From the NCBI GenBank assembly GCA_900660155.1, contig CABFPE010000031.1, forward strand, positions 618,638-682,637: a DNA stretch of 64,000 nucleotides, in the 5' to 3' direction. Source of the stretch: Hofstenia miamia (Eukaryota; Xenacoelomorpha; Acoela; Hofsteniidae). The translations under genes and the position numbers were made by a program. This document shows, piece by piece, positions 12,493-64,000 of this stretch (position 1 is its first letter; the number at the start of each line of letters is the position of its first letter). A model generated the notes under the pieces. That model did no database searches. It was not told the origin of the DNA and was given only the letters and a program-made list of their open reading frames with translations.

Positions 12493-13012
12493 CACCACTA
12501 TCACTATGCAAAAATTTCAATTGAAATAAATTCGAAATAATAATGCTGAAATTGAAATAAATGAAAAATATAGAATGCAACAGCAATGAAAGTCTTTATG
12601 CCACAATATGCATGTGCATTTATACTAGGGCTGAAGTAAAAATATTATCCTGCTCTATCCAGATTTTATATATTTTTATATATTTTATCTTTTTCTGATT
12701 TATCCAGATTAATTGTCATATTTCAGGAATTGAAAATTCTCATAACTTTCTACAGGAATGTGTCACTAATCAGTAAGTAACCAGCAGGTTCTTATCAACA
12801 CCTGCCACAAAATAGCTTATAAACAGCAATACATGGAATAACACCATGTTACATTAATAGATATGTTATGTTCCAATGCTACAGTAAGCAAGTTTACCTC
12901 TAAAAATTGGTGGCTGGCAATGCCAATGCATAATGGCCTGCTTATAAAAAAGGACATATCTATTTAAATTAAACTTAAAACATTAATTAAGGAAAACATT
13001 ACATTTATTTAT
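12493..13012. other. Non-coding AT-rich stretch with a dispersed repeat
   Basis: No gene seen. The segment around 12640-12715 (TATCCTGCTCTATCCAGATT and following) resembles 17790-17870 (repeated TTATCCTGCCC/AGATTTATC). This may be a dispersed repeat of unknown type. Confidence 0.4.
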
Positions 13013-13034
13013 ATAGTAAGTAAGTAAGTAAACT
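13013..13034. repeat. (GTAA)n tail of the minus-strand LINE
   Basis: Four to five GTAA units (agtaagtaagtaagtaa) at the 3' boundary of the minus-strand LINE. Confidence 0.65.
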
Positions 13035-14091
13035 TTTAATTATTACAAATAAACATTCATAATAAAAGATCATTATTTTACATCAAAAACCTCAAAAACA
13101 TAAGAAACTGTTTGGAAAAATAGACAATTCCAGGTACTGTCAGTTTTATTCACAGGTGGTAAATGCCATCTGAGATTACTAGCATACTTGCTTCTTCTCA
13201 CAATGTATCTATATAGAGGGTGCTCCTCTCCAAGGTGCTCAATCTGTTGGTAGAGTTTAGAATCAGCCTCTCTAATGTAAAGTCTAATTGACTTGTAATT
13301 CTTGATTATGCCTATCCTGACTGCTTTCTTCTGTGTTCCATCTATTTTGTCAAGCAGATAATTTGCTGCTCCTCCACAAATGCTGCAGCAATAAGTAAAA
13401 ACACTAACAACTAAGAATTATACTGTAATTCCAGTTCTCTAACAGAGTAACCTAGTCTTTTAAGTTTTAACAAAAGAAAAAGTCATGAGTTTGCTTACTT
13501 TGTTATGGTCTCTATATGGTCTCTAATAGTAAGCTTTTTGTCAAAAATAATGCCTAAAATTTTTACTTTTTTCACACAACTAATATTTTCTAACTCCAGA
13601 GGAATAGTACTTGCAAAATTGATAATCAACTCATTTGTTTTTGCTTCATTAAAACACAAATTCTTTGCCTTAAAGTCTGCTCTAATGTAGAATCATGGGG
13701 TGCTTCCAGCAGCTCAAGCAGTATGAAGGTTGCAGAAGATTACCATTGCTGAGAGCATCCCATGCTCTAACAAAGCAATAGAAAATTGGTTATTTGCCAA
13801 TTTCATTGTAGAAAAGAAAAGTAATTCCAAGACAGTTAAAGTAGTGACCAAATCACACCCCAGATAACAATTTTGGTTGTTTTTAAGTTGTTTATAGTTG
13901 TTTCATACTTTTGGTTGTTGCAGCAACCACTAACATCCTAATAACAACTTTAGTAATAAATAATGAGTGAGCAGATGCTTGCAAATAAAACTCATTTTGC
14001 TAGTTTTATTACTAGATCCTTTTATAAAAAAAAAGATTTGTAAAACCTTTTTTAAAATTTTTAATTTGCAAAAAATTATAATATACCAGAT
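13013..14091 (-). mobile_element. CR1/L2-like LINE, 3' part of reverse transcriptase frame
   Basis: The minus strand carries pieces typical of the C-terminal third of CR1/L2/Jockey-type LINE proteins: LLDKIDGTQKKAVRIG, then HLGEEHPLYRYIVRRSKYAS and WHLPPVNKT, in one open stretch at about 13150-13400. Broken pieces of the upstream part (RPYRDHNKVSK) lie at 13450-13700. Read on the minus strand it ends in a (TTAC)n tail (+ strand 13013-13034), a 3' end type seen in such LINEs. Frames are interrupted by stops and shifts, so this copy is dead. It is probably the same insertion as 14554-16860, now interrupted by the island at 14092-14552. Confidence 0.7.
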
Positions 14092-14552
14092 GGGAATGCT
14101 GTATAAGTTCGTAAAATTTGTGTTCGTAAAACTTAAGTTCGTAAATATAAGTTCGTATATTTGTTCGTAAAATTTAAGTTCGTAAATATATGTTCGTATA
14201 TCTGTTCGTAAAATTTAAGTTCGTTAAGTTATTCGAATATGGCTACTATTTATTCTATAACTAAATAGCAACGGATTTTTAAGCTGAATTTGTATGCTTC
14301 GTACAATGGAATTAATTGAAAGTACACGAGTTAAAAAACAATTAATATAAAAAGGGTTTGTGCTTACCAAATGATAATTTTAAGCTTTCAGGTACAATAT
14401 GAAATATTTGATAATGCCTGACTCAATATCTTGATGTGTATGATCGTGATGAGATAGATAGCTATCCGGAAAAATTTCGGGCGACATTTAAGAAACAAAA
14501 TCCATAAAAGGTTCTCCCTTCTGATTCATGGTGTAAGATAAACACATCTGTA
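14092..14552. other. CpG-normal island inside CpG-poor DNA, likely misjoined
   Basis: I count 17 CpG in these 461 bp, while the kilobases on either side have almost none. The island begins right after a 21-bp sequence (14071-14091) that recurs at 14558-14578, just past the single N at 14553. The flanking LINE would be continuous if the island were removed. This points to an assembly insertion rather than a real neighbour. Most of the left part is a GTTCGTAAA-type tandem array. Confidence 0.65.
14107..14222. repeat. GTTCGTAAA tandem array
   Basis: About eight degenerate units of GTTCGTA(AA) separated by AT-rich spacers of 6-9 bp (aagTTCGTAAAtata and variants). There is no coding potential. 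The regular recurrence of TTCGTA stands out from the surrounding sequence. Confidence 0.7.
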
Positions 14553-14553
14553 N

Positions 14554-16860
14554 TGTGAAAAATTATAATATACCAGATAAGTGAATTTTCAAAATAATTT
14601 ATTTATGAATATTTGGACACCTTGATATTGACAGTTAAATAACATAAGTTACAATTGAGCTGAAGAGATTTTTCACGACTTAAGAAAGTACTATTTCAAA
14701 GTTGTTCTTAATTTTAGAGTTTTAAATTTTTGTTAAATTTGGCAGATTTTTATGCTCATTGTTATCATTTATATACAAGACATTCATTTAAATCTTTAAA
14801 AAATGTTTGTATTGAATATGCTTACCAGTATCTCAAAGATGGTGGTCTGCCCTTTGTTGGGCTTGTGTTTGTTTAAACAGCAATGTTTGAACTGCTTAGT
14901 AATATAAAATTATAATTAACTTGGTTCATTCAATATAGGTGAACAAAAGGATACTGTATAAGCTGTACTCATACTATTATAATATTGATTTAATACATTA
15001 ATGTTGAAATTACTATTATCAGCTTCAGACTGGCATTTTTTCTTGCATTTAACTTGGTTGACTTATGACCACCAACCTTTTGTACCCATTTTATTCTGAA
15101 TTTTTATCATTATCATAGATGTGCTTTTGTTTATCAGCTGCAACTTGCTTGGTTTCATTAAATCTACATTTGTGATTCAGATTATTTTACTTTTTTAGTA
15201 GCAATTTAATTACAGGGGTAACATATTACTCTCCTGTTTAGGCAGCAGCTATTATAAACACCAGTTAGGTACTTAGAAAGAGTTTTCACAGCTATATTGG
15301 CATTATCACTCAATAAAAATTCATCAAAAAAAGTGCTTTGTAACATTTCATTAGTGTGCTATTTATATTTTTCAAATTGATAATGAAACAATACAACTCA
15401 TTTGTCATGAGTACCAAAATCTTTGTGGCCAATAAAGCAGTATGGTCTGTTCAAAGCATCATGGTGAAGTTGTATGTATCATCAAAAAAATTAGCATCTG
15501 AGGCCAGAATATAGTCTAGAACACTGGAGTTACATGTAGGTTCTCTATTCAAAATGTATAAACTGCAAAATATAGTAATGAGTGAAATGTCAAAGTCATC
15601 AAAATCACCATAAACATTAACACAAGTAAAGGTTTTCTCCTCAGAAAATACCTCAATGCTCAAATTAATATGTTCTGCTAACTCATCCTAATACTCTGAT
15701 CTTGGCAGAAAATAAACAATGCAGATAAGGACAGCACCAATGCTCAGTGTAAGGTCAATCCAAATTTCCTGTAATTTTTCCCAATTTAAGGGCTTAATAA
15801 GAGACTTGCAGATAATACCATATTTGTAATTGATTCCTACTCCAATGCCAGATGTTTTTAAGGAATTTATTGAATTTCTATCATGTCTTAGAAATGTATA
15901 ACCAGGTATCTCAACAAAAGCATTGTTGACTTAAGAGTTCATCTGATTTTCAGCAACATGACACAAGGTAGTGTCTAAACTTTTAAAATCTGTCTGTAAC
16001 TGCTGAATTGCATTAGGTTTTTTAAAAGATCTTACATTAAGTACCATAAAAGTAAATTTCTCTAGTCAACACTTCTGTTGCTTATACTCCTGACCATCTA
16101 CATAAAGCTTGAAGTTTATAATTCTTATATGATGCTTTGGGGTGCCAGACTTTACAAGATCTCTTCTAACTTCCTAGCAGTGAATTTCTTCTTTGTGTTC
16201 CAACAGAGTAGGTTCTTTTGACAAGTAAAGATTCTTCTGATAATCCTTAAGCTTAAAGGACCTTGCCAAAATTTTCCTGCATTGCCAATTATTTGCAACT
16301 CTTACAATCAGACTTCTAGGTCTTTTTGCCTGAGGGTCAAATTTTCCTACTCTAAAACAATCAGTAAGCCCAATATCTTTGACAGTAATATACATAAAGC
16401 ATCCATATCATTCTTCTCTCCATGTCTAATCACTCAGCTTGAATAGAGCATTTAACTTCTGGTAAATTCTGGATTCTAATCCCACAATTTTCCCCCAATT
16501 GATCTCTCTTCTCTTCCAAAATGTGTCTTACTAAATGTATAACCTCATCCACTTTATTCTGTACAATTTGTATAGCCTTTGTATTGATATTTATTGATAA
16601 GTGCATATGTAACGTATCTTTTGCTTTAGGCAGGCATGCCTCACATCACCAGAGTAGGCTTGAAAGTCAGCTGACCACTGTATAGTTGTCCATGGATATT
16701 CCAGTGCACTCTGCATGCCACCAGCTTTCACAGTCATCACATTCAATCCAGTTGTCCCCAGTATGTTTCTGCACTTTTGGCAGGACTCCTTATCAGGTTT
16801 TGCATCAGACACAGAGCCACCACAGCAACCCCTCATATGCACCATCACAAATTAAACTAA
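14554..16860 (-). mobile_element. CR1/L2-like LINE, 5' part with PHD-finger ORF1 and endonuclease
   Basis: Read on the minus strand from 16860 downwards. First come C-x2-C residues (ESCQKCRN) followed, after a frame shift, by WIECDDCESWWHAECTGIS, a PHD-type zinc finger of the kind found in ORF1 of some CR1/L2-like LINEs. Around 16395-16174 is an ORF1 segment (GLTDCFRVGKFDPQ, RPRSLIVRV). At 15663-15451 are endonuclease pieces (VNVYGDFDDFDIS, SVLDYILAS). Further decayed coding follows to the N at 14553. The element lacks intact frames. Its 3' half is at 13013-14091. Confidence 0.7.
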
Positions 16861-16949
16861 TAAACTGTATAATAAACAGGCATATAAGGAATACTTACAT
16901 TTATATTTTATTACCCCAGGGTTTTGAAGTCCTTAGAAGCCTATGCAGA

Positions 16950-16983
<34 letters not shown>

Positions 16984-18361
16984 TATATATTGTTGTATTT
17001 TAAATGTATTTGATATTGTTAACATATTAAAATCACATTTTGACCAGAGTTACCATTTTTATCATATTTAGGCTTTTGAAAAAAACTTCTGAATATTTTG
17101 CTGTTGATGTCATCACAAAATATATTAACATTTGGGGAAAGTTTGCCAAAATTGGAGGATTTTCATAATTTGAACCTAAGAATATTTATAAGTAAGAACA
17201 TTATTTTTAGGACAAAATTGATTTAAAAAATTCAATAATGGAAAAGAAAATTCACTTGGCAACATTCTTTTAGACAATAAACCTATAGAATGCAAATACA
17301 TCCAAAAGGCACTGGTCATGGAAAATGTGCCTCTGCTGAAAAAAAATGTCATTCAAATTTGATATTAGTTTCTTATTAAATACATAATTTTTACAAAAGT
17401 AATAAAATTCACCCATTTCCTCACCAGGAAATCTGCAACAGAACAAAAGCAGGTGGTGATGCACAATATGTTCTGCCCATTGCTCCTAGAGCTAAGCAAA
17501 GTATAGATATATGGTTGTTAAAACTGAATGATGGGGAAAAAATTTTACACTAGGCACACTAGATAGAAAGGTGCCAATGTAATCATAATATAAGCGACAC
17601 CTTAAGAAATAGTTCTTAAACTCTTTACAGCTTTTGTTGAAAAAATCTGCAGGTTGTTGATTTAAGGTAGTCTATTTGAAAATCAACCCAATTTAACAAT
17701 TTTGGCACCACAATCTGCTAATATCATTAAAGAATGTAATGCTGATGTCTTAGGGGTTTAGTCTTCAATTTTTAAATATAGATTTTTTTTTGGATTTAAA
17801 TGAATCTCAATTTTATCCTGCCCAGATTTATCTGGATTTATCCTGCCCTGATTATCCTGTCAAAATGCAGACATAATATTTACTGCTGGAATAAAATTAG
17901 TTTAATGTTGGAATTTTATGCAAATTGATCTTTTAGTTCACTAAGATGAAATCACTGAAATGTAACAGATTGTTTTTGCTACACCATGCCCTCTTCAATA
18001 GCAAGCTTGCATTGCAATCAAGTTACTAATAATTTAAACTGTCTCTACCATTTGCAATTGACAAGGTCACTCAATTTAATTTCATGTCATGTCTACATAT
18101 ATCTGAGCTACATGCTAATAATGTCCAAAGATCTTAATAGTCCCAAAACTAATAATATTTATGTGTGCTATTTTAGGGTTTGGAGCTACAGTAATTCTAA
18201 CAATAGCAAGTAAGAATTGTAATAAACACTTTATTGCTTGATGTAATTCTTTGTTTTATCTGTTGATATTCTTTTCTGAGAGAAGTAACTAAACACAAAT
18301 TTTACTACTTCTGTTTCAGATTTAAGTGGCCTTAGGAAACAACATAGGGATGCCTATAGAG
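16861..18361. other. CpG-poor non-coding stretch
   Basis: Contains a (TA)n run at about 16951-16982 and the repeat-like segment 17790-17870. No gene or element with recognisable ends was seen. Its right limit is where the duplicated assembly segment begins. Confidence 0.5.
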
Positions 18362-18787
18362 AGTGGCTTACTTATGGAGCTTACTGATTAATTTTATTTC
18401 TACTCATCAGAATTTTTGTTAGAGCTCAACTGATATATATAATTAAAAGCTTTGAGAAATATGTGATCACATTGCAAAAGCTTATTAATCTACGAAAATG
18501 GTAGTGATATGGCCATTCAATGAAATGCTTAACCCCTTTCCAAACATTTGCTAAAGTGCAAAAAATCCTTAAGTATTTGATATTTGAGTGAATGTTTTGA
18601 CCTTATTTATTTTTACAGAATGGCTTTTGACCATTTCATAATTTCAAGTTTAGCCATTTTGAATAAAATGTTTTATAGTTGTGAAAAATAAAATATTATA
18701 AGAAAGTTAATAAATTTGCTTTTAAGCTTTATTGTATGGCAATACTTATATTATTTGTATTCATAGTTCTACTGGTGCTTTTATAGA

Positions 18788-60836
<42,049 letters not shown>

Positions 60837-63465
60837 TGTGTACAATACATTTTAGTGCGTAGCTAGACAAGACGTTTTCATTCTGTGCGAATCTGTTATT
60901 GTACCAGTTATCTGTTATTGCCACAATTTTCATCAGCGCCAAAGACTGTTCTTCATTAAAGACTTTGGGCCTTGAGATTTTTGTTTTATGCTACCTGTTT
61001 ATATTGTAATAAATAAAGAATAGATTTTCACAAAATTAAAAAAAATCGTCATGATAACTTTTGCTGTATTGCAGTTTAGTAATTAACAAAATTAGTAGTT
61101 TGAATGCTGGAGAAATGTTGTTTCAGAGACATCCTGAACAATATTGATATTGCTCAATATTATGCAGGAACACAGCAAAATTTATAACGATTAACTTCAA
61201 ACTAGTTTTTCATCGTCGATAAAGCAATTGAATATATTGTATTTATTATTTATTAATTAATTCAGTTTTACAAATTTAGTGACTGACACCAATAAAAAAA
61301 TAATAAAATATAAAAGTATACAAGTTAGCTTGGTTTTAGAAAATCGTATGACTGAATTGGTTTCGAAAGTTTATTGTTCTTGAGGATTTAAGTTTTTGGC
61401 TGTCGATTTTTAATTCTTTGCTATATTTTTTATTTCAATCTATAATTAATTAATTAATGAAGAAAATACTGTTTTTGAAACCCTAATAAGTGTTTAACAC
61501 TTCATTTGTATTGATTTTATGTGCAAAGGATTTTAAAAATATATAATTTGTCAATTTCATTAGTGAAATCTTTATAAATACTTTACATTTATTGAAATTT
61601 GGTTCTTTTTATTTTTGAATAGAGCTTGTTCCATAAATCAATTGTAAATTTGGTAAATGCTTTACTCCAATCTTCTTTTAAATATTTTGAGATAATTCTT
61701 ATTTCGTATTACACATCAACCTAGGTTATTATATCATCCATTTACAAAAATAAAAAATTGCAATTTCCTTTCTGTTAGATAGTTAATTATATCATCAATT
61801 ACAATGAAATTATAACTTTAGTTCCAATCGCAATAAATTAAAGATAATGACAGCAATATTGATGCTATTCAATAAAACTCCATGCAATAACCGCCCTAGC
61901 TACTGAACGTGCTAATGCATTTCATATTTGGTATGACGATTTTACTGGCTAACTTTATTATTTAACAACATATATTTAAGTTCCCATGTACATTTACATG
62001 TATTAAGTTTACAAACTTATTAGGAATAGAAGTAAAGCATCTTTTTTCATATGAATCTTAGTTTTCAATGTACTTAGTGTTCCCCTACCCATGAACTATA
62101 AACAGTTCCCGCAATAGGGAGACATTCCCAAGCAAGTTCCAAGCACATTATATCATTTTTCTGGTATTTCCTTCCGCAATGTTAAGGCAATAAATATCTG
62201 TAACCCCGCTCCGTTTGTGAGATTTTGTTGAGGGGGTGTGAAACTGACATTAATTGCGGCCACTATACTCATTTTCCATATAGGTATACGTATATCTGGC
62301 GGTCTTGTCTTCCATCAAGATTTACTCCTTGCTCTAGTATTGGATTTAACAATGCTTTTTGGCAAGTTCTGTAAATTTCAAAATAAATTACATTTGTGAT
62401 ATTGTGGTATTTTTAGTAATGTAATTTTCCATTTCATAAGTATACTATATTGTTGAATTTTAGTTAATAACCATATATGTAGCTGTATCCAGCTTAGATC
62501 TCTCAAATGCCTTTGATTCGATTAAATATACAATACTAATGGAAAATAGCTTACTTAGGATTTTCTTGTAGTAATAAGCAATTGATAACTAGTTACCTAA
62601 ATCAAAGATTCCAGAGAGTCAAATTAAATGACCTTTTTTGGTTTACTATGGGGGCCTCAACTCACAGCGAACTTTTAGTCCCCTTTTTACACGTTGAAAA
62701 ATCTGAACTACTCCTTATTCATTAATTGTTAAAGAATTTATTTCTGAAGAAAACGAGACAAATCAGCAGTATACACTGAAACCCAGTCACATTTTAATGT
62801 TAGAAACACCGCTATATCTCCAGCTCCACAAATAGATCGGGTTACCAGAAACCTCAAGCCACGACTGATTAAACCTAACATCGACTCTTTAATATTAGGC
62901 TCGAAAATGTAGAGACATTAGAGCTAACCATCTCATCACTAATAAGTCATCGGCCACTCATACTCAGGATATACAATTGATGAAATCGCACTTATAATTA
63001 AACTACCCTCAAAAAGTGTCGGTCAAAAGATTCTCATCACAATTGGTCGGAACGATTTAAAGCAGAATAAATCGAATTTCATAAAATTTGAATATCCTTC
63101 TACACCAAAAGTAGCGGAAACACTGTTTTTCCAAACAAATTCTATTTTGGACAAAACCCAAGGGTTTTGCTCACAACATTCACATTTCTAGGACTGGTTA
63201 CGCAACTCTTTCAAAGTTAATCAAACCTTTGGTGCCTCTGTGTCCACACGAGCTTCGTTTCACAAACATCAAAGCTTTCCATATAGTGCCTGGTTATCGC
63301 CGCATTCTAATTCATCAACCACAACAAATACCACGAGGCCTCCGCCGTTATCAACAAAAGAAATTTCAGTTAAGAAATTTGTTATTTTTATCTCATAATG
63401 GTGGGAAAGTAAGTCGAATTTTTTTATTATGTATATTTTAAACATAATTTAAAATTCTACACGAT
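60837..63465. other. PAP 3' untranslated region and intergenic DNA
   Basis: Very AT-rich after the PAP polyadenylation signal. No gene seen; the open stretch 63229-63441 has no recognisable motif and may belong to the LINE that follows. Confidence 0.45.
61012..61017 (+). promoter_or_regulatory. AATAAA polyadenylation signal of the PAP gene
   Basis: AATAAA 176 bp after the PAP stop codon. It is the first canonical signal downstream, though other AT-rich variants are nearby. Confidence 0.6.
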
Positions 63466-64000
63466 ATGACTATGAATCAGAATATTGTTAACAAATTTAA
63501 TAAATTAAGGAACTTAGTAATTTGTTCAAGAGGCAAGACTATAGATGATGCACTTTTATTGAGCCACGAGTCTATTTTGTTTGAACTTAAAAGTTTATTG
63601 ATGTTGGGAAATACTGTCAGTCACAATGAAGCAAGTTACTCCAATATTTTAAAAAGAAATAAATTTAACCAAACAAGCAGCTATTACATTAAATGTACAA
63701 GCAAAAATTTAGCGAATAAAGAACCTATAACAAGTACTGATATCATCAAATGTTACTCAAGATATTCTTAAATAAATTCAAGATGCTAAGGTTTTCCTAA
63801 AATTAGAAAGATATTCCCAAATAAGAATAATGAACTTGTTTTTGCTTGTGAATCTAAAGCAGATGTTGAGGTTATTAAAAATAATATCGGGAAAAATAAG
63901 TCTTATAATTTTGTAGAATACAAAAAGATTGCACCTAAGCTAAAAATTCTAAATGTACCGAGTTATTTTTTAGAAAACTTAAGTGCACCTGAAATCAAAG
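63466..64000 (+). mobile_element. LINE ORF1 fragment, cut by the window end
   Basis: The + strand opens with MTMNQNIVNKFNKLRNLVIC and SHNEASYSNILKRNKFNQ. After a frame change at about 63770-63790 it continues as NNELVFACESKADVEVIKNN then YKKIAPKLKILNVPSYFLEN. The pattern (ASYSxxL, then FACESKxDVExIK, then APKLKILNVP) is that of the gag-like ORF1 of I/Jockey/R1-type LINEs. The reverse transcriptase would lie beyond the window. Confidence 0.55.

Overview
The window is AT-rich eukaryotic DNA, clearly from an animal. It carries spliced genes with GT-AG introns, many decayed transposons and simple repeats. The main gene is a canonical nuclear poly(A) polymerase on the + strand, running from about 18.8 kb to 60.8 kb. 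I could chain 16 coding exons into one uninterrupted 661-codon frame ending in a conserved C-terminal motif. Its first four introns are only 40-44 bp, while later ones reach 7.6 and 21.8 kb. That gradient is known from flatworms, so a flatworm or another small-intron invertebrate is my best but weak guess at the organism.

Intron 7 of the polymerase gene (22.0-43.8 kb) contains a second host gene on the opposite strand: a Spinster-type major facilitator transporter of eight recognised exons (34784 down to 25098). One micro-exon seems to be missing from my model. The remaining intron space holds DNA transposons and miniature elements of hAT, Tc1/mariner and piggyBac type, several with readable target-site duplications. 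Intron 14 also holds an intact 233-codon antisense reading frame that ends in a piggyBac-type cysteine-rich finger.

The left 18.4 kb is different. It holds a broken Ty3/gypsy fossil (about 0.05-5 kb), further coding remnants of unclear origin (5-7.7 kb), a 5'-truncated LINE with a restriction-like endonuclease domain, a Mutator-like miniature element, and a CR1/L2-like LINE on the minus strand. This part is almost devoid of CpG, while the gene-bearing part has ordinary CpG, even inside its transposons. The change falls at about 18.36-18.49 kb, next to the start of an assembly duplication. A 461-bp CpG-normal island (14092-14552) sits inside the CpG-poor part and is bounded by another assembly join.

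Single N characters at 8819, 14553, 19994 and 37897 each mark a join whose two sides repeat the same sequence, so contig overlaps were not merged. The largest one duplicates polymerase exons 1-5 (18362-19993 = 19995-21626). I therefore read the window as a scaffold with unmerged overlaps and possibly DNA of two origins. I found no RNA genes, CRISPR arrays or prokaryotic features.
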